Shown piece after piece: positions 35,212 to 43,745 of a stretch of 64,000 nt of DNA. Every line of letters begins with the position of its first letter. Position 1 is the stretch's first letter. Where the stretch lies: the NCBI RefSeq assembly GCF_009765875.1, contig NZ_LMUP01000001.1, positions 62,001-126,000 on the forward strand. The letters run 5' to 3'. The position numbers and the translations under genes are program-made. Origin of the DNA: Pedobacter sp. L105. Its GTDB lineage: Bacteria; Bacteroidota; Bacteroidia; Sphingobacteriales; Sphingobacteriaceae. The notes beneath the pieces were generated by a model that worked only from the letters and a program-made list of their open reading frames with translations, ran no database searches and was not told the origin of the DNA.

Positions 35212-35450
35212 TAAATCTGAATAATAAGAATAAAATACAGCATTATTGGGGAGTAAAAACGCACAGGGAGTATTTTAAGCATAAGACTTCCATCTTCTGC
35301 AGCAGACTTAAAGTTGGAAAATACATTTTTGAAATAGAATTGATGCCAAGATATTCGGGAAGTTATTCATTGAATCCAGCTAAAGCAGAACTGATGTATT
35401 TTCCAGTATTTTATGGAAGGGAAGGAATGAAAAGGATGGGGATCAATTAA
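35208..35450 (+). pseudogene. Possible 3' remnant of a large alpha-2-macroglobulin-like gene
   Basis: An 80-codon frame. Its C-terminal half (KYIFEIELMPRYSGSYSLNP then AELMYFPVFYG) resembles the very end of Bacteroidota alpha-2-macroglobulin-type secreted proteins, where a last beta strand is followed by a conserved xMYxP segment. The first 30 residues are poorly conserved and lack a signal peptide. I therefore read it as a tail fragment left by a deletion. Against this, it overlaps the lipoprotein stop by ATGA, as in a real operon, so a short independent gene remains possible. Confidence 0.4.
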
Positions 35451-36346
35451 ATCTCCCAATCCCAAACGATAACCAGCTTGTCGTCTCCGGTAGAGATCAG
35501 GTATTCGCCATCACGTGTCCATATGATCTTATTAATAGAGTGGGTATGGCCTTGCGTACCTTTCTCGATACTGACGATCTTGTGCAGTTTCAGATCCTCT
35601 GTTCCCCATATTTTAATGCTTTTATCCTGGCTGGCCGTAGCAAAGTAAGGTCTTACGGGATTAAATGCAATACCGTAAATGCTAAACATATGTGCAGGGA
35701 TGGTATGTTTTAATTGATAATCCGGCATAGACCAGAAATTTAACTGTGCATCCCTTCCTCCGGTGACCAGATATTTGCCACTAGGCTCATACTGAACGGA
35801 AGTAACGGGCAATGTATGTTTTTGCAGGGTATGTAGTAAGCCATAATCCTTGAGATTATAGATTTTTACAGTAGTATCTTTACAGGCAAAAGCGACCTGT
35901 TGTCCATCCGGACTGATGGCAATAGACCTTACCGTATCTGCCGAAACGGGGATACGGTAAAGTAATGAATGATCTACGAGCGACCAAACGCCTACAGTGC
36001 CATCCTCGCTGGCTGTCAGAAATTCCTGTTTGCCGGGGACAGCAACAACATCAAAAACAGGTTTTTCGTGTGCCTGGAAATTTGCGGTTACTAATTGTTT
36101 ATCAAGATCGAATATACTGATCTCACCACTTCGCAAACCAACAAAAAGCTGGTTGTTGTAGTGTTCAAGACTATAAACAGAAGTTTTTACAGGCATCAAT
36201 ACCTTTACGTAGTTCATCTTATCCAGCGACCACTCTACTACGCCTTTGTCATTACCGGCGGTAAAGAAAATTCCAGGTTTGCCGGAATTGGTTAAGGCAT
36301 ACACAGGATTTTGATGGCCGCTAAGAGATTTTACGTGTTCCAGCAT
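35447..36346 (-). CDS. WD40 repeat protein at the end of the his operon
   Basis: 299 residues forming about seven WD40 blades, each with a GH...D...(W/I)xx pattern: SGHQNPVYAL, AHEKPVFDVV, TASEDGTVGVW, QKHTLPVTSVQ, TGGRDAQLNFW, TASQDKSIKIWG and HTHSINKIIW ending STGDDKLVIVWDW. No signal peptide, so a cytoplasmic propeller scaffold. It starts 8 nt downstream of hisIE, so it is probably co-transcribed with histidine biosynthesis. No enzymatic role is apparent. Confidence 0.85.
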   Translation of the reverse strand: MLEHVKSLSGHQNPVYALTNSGKPGIFFTAGNDKGVVEWSLDKMNYVKVLMPVKTSVYSLEHYNNQLFVGLRSGEISIFDLDKQLVTANFQAHEKPVFDVVAVPGKQEFLTASEDGTVGVWSLVDHSLLYRIPVSADTVRSIAISPDGQQVAFACKDTTVKIYNLKDYGLLHTLQKHTLPVTSVQYEPSGKYLVTGGRDAQLNFWSMPDYQLKHTIPAHMFSIYGIAFNPVRPYFATASQDKSIKIWGTEDLKLHKIVSIEKGTQGHTHSINKIIWTRDGEYLISTGDDKLVIVWDWEI

Positions 36347-36354
36347 AATGAATA

Positions 36355-36942
36355 TTAACGGTGTCTGCCTTCCAGGTTTATTCCTATGTCCGACAATGTT
36401 TTGCCTTTCTCGCGTAATAGCACCAACAGGTGAAAAATCAAGTCGGAACTTTCATTGACAAAATCAAAATCTGTTTCATTCAGGGCGGCAATAACCGTTT
36501 CTACACCTTCTTCTCCAACTTTTTGCGCAATCTTATTGATCCCTTTTTTACGCAATTTATTCACGTAAGAATCTTCACTTGGGTTCTCATACCTGTCGTT
36601 AATGATTTTTTCCAGTTCAAATATAAAGTTCTGCTTGAAATTGGTATTAAAACAGCTTCTGCTGCCTGTATGGCAGGTTGGGCCAACCGGGCTGGCTTTA
36701 ATCAGGATGGTATCCTGATCGCAGTCAATATGTGTTTCTTTCACAAACAGGAAGTTGCCGCTTTCTTCCCCTTTAGTCCATAAACGTTTTTTGGAACGTG
36801 AATAGAAGGTTACTTTTCCTTCTGTTTGTGTTTTAGTCCATGCTTCCTGGTTCATGTAACCCAGCATCAGCACTTCCAATGTTTGTACATCCTGAATAAT
36901 TACAGGAACCAAACCATCGGTTTTTTCAAAATCTATATTCAT
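36355..36942 (-). CDS. hisIE: Bifunctional phosphoribosyl-AMP cyclohydrolase / phosphoribosyl-ATP pyrophosphatase
   Basis: Catalyses steps 2 and 3 of histidine synthesis. 195 residues: the HisI domain (about 1-110) has [30 protein letters not shown] and zinc-site [11 protein letters not shown] plus CHTGSRSCF; the HisE domain (about 115-195) has [30 protein letters not shown]. Its start overlaps the hisF stop by 4 nt. Confidence 0.95.
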   Translation of the reverse strand: MNIDFEKTDGLVPVIIQDVQTLEVLMLGYMNQEAWTKTQTEGKVTFYSRSKKRLWTKGEESGNFLFVKETHIDCDQDTILIKASPVGPTCHTGSRSCFNTNFKQNFIFELEKIINDRYENPSEDSYVNKLRKKGINKIAQKVGEEGVETVIAALNETDFDFVNESSDLIFHLLVLLREKGKTLSDIGINLEGRHR

Positions 36943-37694
36943 AACCTTACTGGTATGTTGTGTTTTTTTAATTCATTTTTGAGGTGCGGAATAGGAATTT
37001 CACCGAAGTGAAAGACCGATGCAGCGAGTGCCGCATCCACACCTGTTGTGGTGAAAACTTCAGTGAAGTGTTCTATTTTTCCAGCTCCTCCGGAAGCAAT
37101 GACAGGGATATTGATCAGCTGGCTGATCGTTTGCAGTAAATTGCAGTCAAAGCCCTGTTTTGTTCCATCGTGGTCCATTGAAGTCAGCAGAATCTCTCCG
37201 GCGCCTAAATCTTCGGCACGTTTGATCCAGTCTTCCGTTTCCAGTTCTGTAATTAAGCGGCCACCATTTAAGTGGACCATGTTTTTGCCTCCCACCAGTT
37301 TGGTATCTACAGCTACAACAACAAACTGTCTGCCGAATACCTTAGCAAGATCTGCGATCAGTTCAGGCCTCTTTACAGCTGCGGAATTGATGCTGATCTT
37401 ATCGGCCCCTGCATTTAACAATGCTTCTGCATCGGCGATCTCAGTGATACCGCCGCCTATGGTAAAAGGGATGTTGAGTTGTCTCGCTACCGACTTTACC
37501 ATTTCGATCATCGTTTTACGACGCTCATGGGTAGCTGTAATATCCAGGAATACCAGTTCATCGGCACCCTGCTGCGCATATTGCCAGGCCAGTTCTACAG
37601 GATCGCCTGCATCTTTCAGGTCTACGAAATTTACACCTTTTACGGTTCGTCCGTCCTTAACGTCCAGACATGGAATGATACGTTTGCTCAGCAT
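36939..37694 (-). CDS. hisF: Imidazole glycerol phosphate synthase cyclase subunit HisF
   Basis: Cyclase half of the HisF-HisH enzyme, producing imidazole glycerol phosphate and AICAR. The 251-residue TIM barrel has catalytic Asp in [16 protein letters not shown] and Asp in [15 protein letters not shown], with phosphate-binding IGGGI and ASGGAG loops. Separated from hisA by 3 nt and overlapping hisIE by 4 nt. Confidence 0.97.
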   Translation of the reverse strand: MLSKRIIPCLDVKDGRTVKGVNFVDLKDAGDPVELAWQYAQQGADELVFLDITATHERRKTMIEMVKSVARQLNIPFTIGGGITEIADAEALLNAGADKISINSAAVKRPELIADLAKVFGRQFVVVAVDTKLVGGKNMVHLNGGRLITELETEDWIKRAEDLGAGEILLTSMDHDGTKQGFDCNLLQTISQLINIPVIASGGAGKIEHFTEVFTTTGVDAALAASVFHFGEIPIPHLKNELKKHNIPVRL

Positions 37695-37697
37695 GAT

Positions 37698-38447
37698 CTA
37701 CAGGGAGGTCATTGCTTTTAGGTTCCATTCTTTGATCTCTTCGATGGTGATATGGTTCTCGTAGATTGCTTTTCCAACAACCACTGATCTTACATCTAAT
37801 TTTGCCAGTTCTTCGATATCTGCCATAGAGCTTACACCGCCTGAAGCGATCAGCTTAATGAAAGGAGAGTGTTCCAGTAATTTCTTGTACAGGTCTATGG
37901 CAGCGCCGCCCAGTTTTCCGTCTTTGTTGATATCTGTACACAGGAACCTGAAAAAGCCCAGTTGCAGACATTTATCAACATAGTCCATCAACTTGATTGG
38001 CGAGCTTTCCATCCATCCCGAATATTTGATCACTTCATCGAGTACATCAATAGCAATGACGATACGGTTGGCATAATCATATTTTTTACCTACTTCTTTA
38101 CTCAACTCGGCAAGGAAGTCGGGGTTAGTGATCGCCTGTGTACCTACAATTACACGGTGGATACCTGCGTCAAGCAATTTTGTTACCTGCTCAATGGTAC
38201 GGATACCTCCTCCATATTGTACACGCATATCCGTTTTATGGATGATCTCAAAAAGTTCAGCCTGATTGCTGAAATCTCCTTTAGCGCCGTTAAGGTCAAT
38301 AATATGTATGAACTCTGTACCGTTCGACCGATAAGTTTCGATCATGTCAGCGATCGATACTTCATATACTGTTTTCTGGTTGTAGTCGCCTTCTCTTAAG
38401 CGAACAACTTTACCATCTAAAATATCTATAGCGGGAATAATGTACAT
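37698..38447 (-). CDS. hisA: Phosphoribosylformimino-AICAR ribotide isomerase HisA
   Basis: Fourth-step isomerase, a TIM barrel related to HisF. 249 residues with IIPAIDILDGKVVRL at the start, IDLNGAKG, VQYGGGIRT, RVIVGTQAI and CTDINKDGKL (second catalytic Asp), ending ASGGVSSMADI. In operon order between hisH and hisF. Confidence 0.96.
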   Translation of the reverse strand: MYIIPAIDILDGKVVRLREGDYNQKTVYEVSIADMIETYRSNGTEFIHIIDLNGAKGDFSNQAELFEIIHKTDMRVQYGGGIRTIEQVTKLLDAGIHRVIVGTQAITNPDFLAELSKEVGKKYDYANRIVIAIDVLDEVIKYSGWMESSPIKLMDYVDKCLQLGFFRFLCTDINKDGKLGGAAIDLYKKLLEHSPFIKLIASGGVSSMADIEELAKLDVRSVVVGKAIYENHITIEEIKEWNLKAMTSL

Positions 38448-38451
38448 TGTA

Positions 38452-39042
38452 TTATTTTAAGTTTGAAAAATTCAATAAAAGGCGTTCGCCGGCTGCACCT
38501 GATTTCTCAGGGTGAAACTGTACACCATAAAAGTTGTCTTTTTGTACCGCTGCCGAATAGGGTAAACCATAGTCGGCAGTTGCGATTCCAAAAGTAGCGT
38601 TATATTCAATAAAGTACGAATGCACAAAGTAAAATTGTGTCTGATTTTCAACACCTTCGAATAGGGAATTGTTTTTGATCTCTATATTGTTCCATCCCAT
38701 GTGCGGGATTTTGATACCCAATTCCTTATCAAATAATTTGGTGTCCAGCGGAATGATATTCGTTAATGCCACATCTCCTTCTTCAGAATGCGCTGTGAGC
38801 AGTTGCATACCTACACAAATGCCTAAAATAGGTTTTTTTAAAGCCCTGATGGCTTCTACTAAACCGCTCTGGTTCAGTTTTTCCATCGCCGCACCCGCAT
38901 GTCCCACACCGGGAATAATAATGTGCGAATACAGCTCAAACTCTTCTTCCGCATTGATCATTCCGTAAGTAATTCCCAGCCTTGATAAGGCAGAGGTAAG
39001 GGAAAAGATGTTTCCTGCTCCGTAATTAACGATTCCGACCAT
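38452..39042 (-). CDS. hisH: Imidazole glycerol phosphate synthase glutaminase subunit HisH
   Basis: Glutamine amidotransferase that feeds ammonia to HisF. 196 residues with a class I triad: nucleophile Cys in PILGICVGMQLL, His and Glu in GVQFHPEKSG. Also VNYGAGNIFSL at the N-terminus and IIPGVGHAGAAM as the oxyanion region. Starts 2 nt after hisB ends. Confidence 0.96.
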   Translation of the reverse strand: MVGIVNYGAGNIFSLTSALSRLGITYGMINAEEEFELYSHIIIPGVGHAGAAMEKLNQSGLVEAIRALKKPILGICVGMQLLTAHSEEGDVALTNIIPLDTKLFDKELGIKIPHMGWNNIEIKNNSLFEGVENQTQFYFVHSYFIEYNATFGIATADYGLPYSAAVQKDNFYGVQFHPEKSGAAGERLLLNFSNLK

Positions 39043-39044
39043 GA

Positions 39045-40178
39045 TTATAACAATCCTTTAGTACTAGGTAAAACTAACTTTTCTGCATCTCTTTTTATAG
39101 ACATTTTGACCGCTTTTGCAAAAGCTTTAAAAATAGCTTCTATCTTATGATGCTCATTGTCGCCTTCAGCTTCGATATTCAGGTTACATTTTGCCGCATC
39201 ACTAAAAGATTTAAAAAAATGATAGAACATTTCTGTAGGTACATCACCCACTCGTTCTCTTTTAAATTCAGCATCCCAAACAATCCAGTTACGTCCGCCG
39301 AAATCAATAGCCACTTGCGCCAGGCAATCGTCCATTGGCAGGCAGAAGCCATACCGCTCGATGCCTAATTTATTGCCCAGGGCTTTGGCAAAAGCTTCGC
39401 CCAATGCAATTCCTGTATCTTCAACGGTGTGGTGTTCATCAATATGCAGGTCGCCTTTAGCAAATACTTTCAGGTCTATCCCCCCATGGCGGGCAATCTG
39501 ATCCAGCATATGGTTAAAGAAATTCAACCCTGTTTCTATTTCGCCTTTTCCGGTACCATCCAGATCAATAGTGATCTCGATATCCGTTTCGTTGGTTTTT
39601 CTGATATGGTGAAATTGTCTGCTTCCTGCTTTAAGGAAAGTATAAATATCTACCCAGTTCTGTGTCTGCAGAGCGATAAACTCTGTTAGGGTATCTGCTT
39701 TAGCCATCGCTTCATTGGCACCCAGCTGATCGTTGTTTCTTAACCAAATGGCTTTTGCCCCTAAATTTTTAGCCAGCACAACATCATTGAGGCGGTCGCC
39801 GATTACAAAAGAATTAGCCAGGTCATATTCCCCGGTTAGGAAATGCTGCAATAAACCTGTATTTGGTTTACGCGTAGGTGCATTTTCATGTGCAAAAGTT
39901 TTATCAATAATCACCTCACTAAAAACCACGCCTTCACTGGCAAAAGTGTCCAGTACAAAATTATGCACGGGCCAGAAATTCAGTTCAGGATGCGAGTCTG
40001 TTCCCAGTCCGTCCTGATTGGTTACCATCACGAGTTCAAAATCAAGTTCTGCTGCTATTTTGGCCAGGTAGTACAAAGATTTCGGATAGAATTTAAGTTT
40101 CGCAAACGAATCTATTTGTTCATCTTCGGGTTCAGTGATCAATGTACCATCGCGGTCTATAAAAAGGATCTTCTTCAT
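39045..40178 (-). CDS. hisB: Bifunctional histidinol-phosphatase / imidazoleglycerol-phosphate dehydratase HisB
   Basis: 377 residues. The N-terminal HAD phosphatase (about 1-165) has [10 protein letters not shown] and [16 protein letters not shown]; the C-terminal IGP dehydratase (about 190-377) has [30 protein letters not shown] and the second metal site [17 protein letters not shown]. The fused form matches E. coli HisB. hisC ends 1 nt before it. Confidence 0.96.
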   Translation of the reverse strand: MKKILFIDRDGTLITEPEDEQIDSFAKLKFYPKSLYYLAKIAAELDFELVMVTNQDGLGTDSHPELNFWPVHNFVLDTFASEGVVFSEVIIDKTFAHENAPTRKPNTGLLQHFLTGEYDLANSFVIGDRLNDVVLAKNLGAKAIWLRNNDQLGANEAMAKADTLTEFIALQTQNWVDIYTFLKAGSRQFHHIRKTNETDIEITIDLDGTGKGEIETGLNFFNHMLDQIARHGGIDLKVFAKGDLHIDEHHTVEDTGIALGEAFAKALGNKLGIERYGFCLPMDDCLAQVAIDFGGRNWIVWDAEFKRERVGDVPTEMFYHFFKSFSDAAKCNLNIEAEGDNEHHKIEAIFKAFAKAVKMSIKRDAEKLVLPSTKGLL

Positions 40179-40179
40179 T

Positions 40180-41226
40180 TTAGTTTTTTAACGATTTTAA
40201 AGCGGATAATAGTATCTCATTTTCTGCAGGTGTGCCAACGGTAATTCGAAGGCAGCCTTCACATAAGGTAACTTTTGAGCGATCGCGGATAATGATTCCC
40301 TGATCTACTAAAGCATTATAAGTTCCAAGGGCATCTTCCACTTCTATTAAAATAAAGTTCGCATCCGACGGATATACCTTTTTGACCATATCAAGCGTCA
40401 ATAGTTTAGTGCTCAGTAATTCTCTTTCTGCCACAGTAACTTTGATCCACTCATTTACCTGTGTTACATTCTGCAATGCAGCAAGTGCCAGGTCTTGTGT
40501 AGACTGACTGATGTTGTAAGGAGCTTTTACCTTATTCATGATATCGATCACGATACTGGAAGCGAAAGCCATTCCTAAACGCAGTCCTGCCAATCCCCAT
40601 GCTTTAGAGAAAGTCTGCAGGATCACCAGGTGAGGATATTCCGTTAATTCCTGAATGAAAGTACGTTGTTTGGCGAAGTTGATATAAGCCTCGTCAATTA
40701 CCACCAGACCTTTAAAGTTAGCCAAAACAGTTTCAATATCCGTGCGGACAATGGAATTACCAGTAGGGTTATTTGGCGAACAGATAAAGATCAGTTTAGT
40801 GTTTTCATCTATGGCTTCTGCAATTCCTTCCAGGTCCAGCTGGAAGTTGGGTAGCAGGTTTACCTTGCGTACCTCTACATCATTGATATTGGCAGAAACC
40901 TCATACATGCCATAAGTTGGCGGCAGAATGATCACGTTGTCTTTTCCCGGGTTACAAAAAGCACGGAAAAGCAAGTCTATTGCTTCATCACTGCCATTGC
41001 CTAAAAAGGTATTTTCAATAGGCACCCCTTTAATTTTACTCAGCGCATCTTTCAGGTCCAGTTGTAAAGGATCAGGATAGCGGTTAAAGTTTTCCGGCAG
41101 GGGAGAGCCGAAACTATTTTCATTGGCATCTAAATATACGCTCGCCTGACCTTTATATTCATCCCTTGCGGTAGAATAGGGGCGAAGGTTCTTAATATTT
41201 TCGCGTTGTAAGTTCTTAATATCCAT
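40180..41226 (-). CDS. hisC: Histidinol-phosphate aminotransferase HisC
   Basis: 348-residue PLP enzyme. The aldimine Lys is in [13 protein letters not shown]; upstream are [25 protein letters not shown] and [11 protein letters not shown], all fold type I aminotransferase markers. The start overlaps the 3' end of hisD by 11 nt, indicating coupling. Confidence 0.96.
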   Translation of the reverse strand: MDIKNLQRENIKNLRPYSTARDEYKGQASVYLDANENSFGSPLPENFNRYPDPLQLDLKDALSKIKGVPIENTFLGNGSDEAIDLLFRAFCNPGKDNVIILPPTYGMYEVSANINDVEVRKVNLLPNFQLDLEGIAEAIDENTKLIFICSPNNPTGNSIVRTDIETVLANFKGLVVIDEAYINFAKQRTFIQELTEYPHLVILQTFSKAWGLAGLRLGMAFASSIVIDIMNKVKAPYNISQSTQDLALAALQNVTQVNEWIKVTVAERELLSTKLLTLDMVKKVYPSDANFILIEVEDALGTYNALVDQGIIIRDRSKVTLCEGCLRITVGTPAENEILLSALKSLKN

Positions 41227-42514
41227 CTGATGATTTTAAACGAATAGTGATAGCATTCTTGTGGGCCTGCAAACCTTCGGCTGCGGCCAGTATTTCTACA
41301 GTTGGTCCAATGGCAGTTAAACCTGCAGGACTGATATGTTGAAAAGTGATCTTTTTGATAAAGGAATCGATAGAAACGCCTGAATAAGCTTTGGCAAATC
41401 CACTGGTAGGCAGGGTATGGTTGGTACCTGAAGCATAATCTCCGGCACTTTCCGGAGTAAGATTACCCAGGAATACAGATCCTGCATTACTGATTAGTGG
41501 GGTAAGCTCTTCGAACCGGTCTGTTGCAAGGATTAGATGTTCCGGGGCGTAAATATTGCTAAAGTCCATTGCCTGTTCTTTGTTTTCTACCAGTACAGCA
41601 TAAGAATTGGCAATTGCCTGTGCCGCGATGACTTCTCTTGGCAAAGCTTTCAGCTGGATATCTACTTGTTCTAACGTTTCTGTAATGATCTCCGCGGAAG
41701 TAGAAACGAGTATGGCCTGGCTGTCCACTCCATGTTCTGACTGCGCCAGAAGATCTGAAGCAACAAAAGCAGGATTAGCAGTTTCATCAGCAAACACCAA
41801 CACCTCTGAAGGGCCTGCGGGCATATCAATGGCTGTCATCCCTGAAGCGAGCACCAGTTGTTTAGCCTGTGTTACGTAACGGTTTCCAGGGCCAAAGATC
41901 TTGTAGACCTTGGGGAGGCTTTCCGTACCAAAAGCCATAGCGGCAATAGCCTGTGCACCTCCAACCAGGTAGATCTTTTCTATACCCAGTAACAATGCGC
42001 AATAAGCCAGGTAACAATTGGTTTTACCATCCTTTTGAGGGGGAGAGCAAACTACAATTTCTTTACATCCTGCCAAAATAGCAGGGATGCCCAGCATCAA
42101 AAAAGTGCTCGGCAGAACAGCTGTTCCGCCTGGAATATATAAGCCCACACGTTCTATTGGTCTGGATTCCCGCCAGCAGGAAACGCCTGGCATGGTTTCT
42201 ACTTTTGCTTCTTTGTACAGTTGTGCGGCATGGAACTTTTTAATATTGGCGTATGCGGTATCTATTGCTTTTTTAGCGTCATCAGGAATCTCCGAGGCTA
42301 TTGCTTGAATTTCCTGCTGTCCAATAAACAGCTGCTCCAGGTTTACCTTGTCGAAAGCCAGCGCATAGTCGATCAGCGCCTTGTCGCCTTCTTCTTTTAC
42401 ACGGGTGATGATATCTTTTACACGTTCTGTGATCGCAGCGTCATCAGCCAGTTGTCTTAAGCAGAGCTCTTCGATCTGCAATGGAGATAAATCTGTATAA
42501 CTATAGGTCTTCAT
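41216..42514 (-). CDS. hisD: Histidinol dehydrogenase HisD
   Basis: 432-residue zinc enzyme performing the last two oxidations to histidine. Recognisable are ERVGLYIPGGTAVLPSTFLML, VGGAQAIAAMAFGTESLPKVYKIFGPGN, IDMPAGPSEVLV, LLAQSEHGVDSQAILV (zinc ligands) and YAPEHLIL. It follows hisG after a 93-nt gap that can form a short hairpin (AGGCTT/AAGCCT). Confidence 0.96.
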   Translation of the reverse strand: MKTYSYTDLSPLQIEELCLRQLADDAAITERVKDIITRVKEEGDKALIDYALAFDKVNLEQLFIGQQEIQAIASEIPDDAKKAIDTAYANIKKFHAAQLYKEAKVETMPGVSCWRESRPIERVGLYIPGGTAVLPSTFLMLGIPAILAGCKEIVVCSPPQKDGKTNCYLAYCALLLGIEKIYLVGGAQAIAAMAFGTESLPKVYKIFGPGNRYVTQAKQLVLASGMTAIDMPAGPSEVLVFADETANPAFVASDLLAQSEHGVDSQAILVSTSAEIITETLEQVDIQLKALPREVIAAQAIANSYAVLVENKEQAMDFSNIYAPEHLILATDRFEELTPLISNAGSVFLGNLTPESAGDYASGTNHTLPTSGFAKAYSGVSIDSFIKKITFQHISPAGLTAIGPTVEILAAAEGLQAHKNAITIRLKSSDGY

Positions 42515-42607
42515 CTGTTTACAATTTTATAGGCTTTAAAAATCCACCATAAGCCTTCATTTCTTAAAAGCTCATCATAGTTTTTTTTGCTTTATGATAA
42601 AGAGAGG

Positions 42608-43459
42608 TTAAGAAATGATTTTTTCAATCGGCATCACCACAATTCCTTCTGCACCTGCAGCTTTAAGGCTGTTGATCTTTTCCCAGAAGTCCTGTTCTGC
42701 AATAACTGAGTGCACAGCTACCCATCCTTCTTCAAAAAGAGGTACGATGGTAGGGCTTTTAACACCCGGCAGTAAGCTTACCACTTTTTCCAAATTGGTT
42801 TTAGCAACATTCAGTACTACGTATTTTGTTGCTTTTGCATGGAGTACCGAACGGATTCTTTGCAGCAGTTCTATCACATCTTCATTCAGTTCTATGCCTT
42901 TGCTGCCAATTAATACCGCTTCAGATTTCATCACTTCAGCAAATGGTTTTAATCCATTGCTTTTTAATGTTCCGCCTGTAGAGACAATGTCGCAGATTGC
43001 GTCACTTAATCCCAGTCCCGGGCCAATTTCAACTGATCCTGAAATGGTACGTACTACAGCATTTACGTTATTATCTTTCAGGTATTTTTCAAGGATAACG
43101 GGGTAAGAAGTTGCGATAGCTTTACCTTCCAGTCCGCTGATGTCAGCTATCTCACTATCGTTAGGAATAGCAATTTTTAAAGTACATTTTCCGAATCCCA
43201 GTTTCTGAAGGTAGTTTACATCTGCACTCACTTCAGTGATTACATTTTCGCCTACAATACCCAGATCGGCAATGCCATCCTGAACATATTCAGGAATATC
43301 ATCATCTCTTAAGAATAAAATTTCTAAAGGAAAGTTTGTTACAGTCGATATCAGGGAGCTTTTGTAGTTTTCGAATGATAAACCACAGTTTTTAAGTATT
43401 TCTACAGATTTTTCGTTTAGCCTTCCAGATTTCTGGATAGCAATTTTAAGTGTTTTCAA
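42608..43459 (-). CDS. hisG: ATP phosphoribosyltransferase HisG (long form)
   Basis: First, committed step of histidine synthesis. From the preferred TTG start (43459) the protein has 283 residues beginning KTLKIAIQKSGRL, the normal HisG N-terminus; a second in-frame TTG at 43504 would add 15 unrelated residues. GLVDI-like DLGIVGENVI, ISGSVEIGPGLGLSDAICDIVSTGGTL (PRPP loop) and a C-terminal ACT-like domain (about 210-283) mark the long, feedback-inhibited form that needs no HisZ. Leader-peptide control elements lie upstream. Confidence 0.94.
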   Translation of the reverse strand: MKTLKIAIQKSGRLNEKSVEILKNCGLSFENYKSSLISTVTNFPLEILFLRDDDIPEYVQDGIADLGIVGENVITEVSADVNYLQKLGFGKCTLKIAIPNDSEIADISGLEGKAIATSYPVILEKYLKDNNVNAVVRTISGSVEIGPGLGLSDAICDIVSTGGTLKSNGLKPFAEVMKSEAVLIGSKGIELNEDVIELLQRIRSVLHAKATKYVVLNVAKTNLEKVVSLLPGVKSPTIVPLFEEGWVAVHSVIAEQDFWEKINSLKAAGAEGIVVMPIEKIIS

Positions 43460-43466
43460 TTGATTG

Positions 43467-43496
43467 AAATTATTGAATAAAACATGAAAATAATTT
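43467..43496 (-). promoter_or_regulatory. Hairpin just upstream of hisG start
   Basis: AAATTATT (43467-43474) is complementary to AATAATTT (43489-43496) with a 14-nt loop. The stem ends 7 nt before the TTG, so folding could limit ribosome access. A-T only, hence weak. Confidence 0.35.
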
Positions 43497-43530
43497 GGAA
43501 ACAAGTTTTGAAGTACAAAACATTACATAT

Positions 43531-43587
43531 CTATCGCCATAACTGGCGATGGTGCAAATGTAAGTGATGGTTCAAGTGTTTGTTCAT
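43531..43587 (-). CDS. hisL: his operon leader peptide (6 His in 18 residues)
   Basis: Minus-strand ORF of 18 codons, ATG at 43587 and TAG at 43533-43531, reading MNKHLNHHLHLHHRQLWR. Six histidines in ten positions cannot reasonably be chance directly upstream of hisG. By analogy with known amino-acid leader peptides, ribosome stalling at His codons under histidine shortage would change folding of the downstream leader. A 7-bp hairpin (ATCGCCA/TGGCGAT, 43533-43550) overlaps its last six codons. No typical terminator T-run follows, so the control may be translational or use another terminator type. Confidence 0.85.
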   Translation of the reverse strand: MNKHLNHHLHLHHRQLWR

Positions 43588-43620
43588 TATAATTTTTTTT
43601 GTCTCTATTCAATAATGCTA

Positions 43621-43638
43621 TGCACACTGAGGTGTGCA
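43621..43638 (-). promoter_or_regulatory. Hairpin at the predicted 5' end of the his transcript
   Basis: A perfect 7-bp inverted repeat TGCACAC/GTGTGCA with a 4-nt loop abuts the -7 box of the his promoter. It could be an operator or a 5' stabilising hairpin. Confidence 0.45.
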
Positions 43639-43666
43639 AATATATAGATAGAATTCAAAAATCAAA
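43637..43666 (-). promoter_or_regulatory. Promoter of the his operon
   Basis: On the minus strand, TTTG (43666-43663) and TATATTTG (43644-43637) are spaced 18 nt, an excellent fit to the Bacteroidota -33/-7 promoter. Transcription would start about 40-50 nt before the leader-peptide ATG. Confidence 0.65.
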
Positions 43667-43745
43667 AAATATATGGCATTTTTTTTGAGTAGCCCAGCGA
43701 AGATCATATCGCTCACACCACAGATTGTTTAAATTAACACAAGTT

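Noticed and set aside
37048..37764. Long plus-strand ORF of 238 codons
   Set aside because: It lies antisense to hisF, which has full conservation of catalytic motifs.
42615..43106. 163-codon plus-strand ORF
   Set aside because: Antisense to hisG with no recognisable motif; codon structure follows hisG.
43505..43521. GTTTTG/CAAAAC stem as a terminator of the his leader
   Set aside because: Only six mostly A-T pairs and no T-run after it on the minus strand, so it is too weak to call a terminator by itself.
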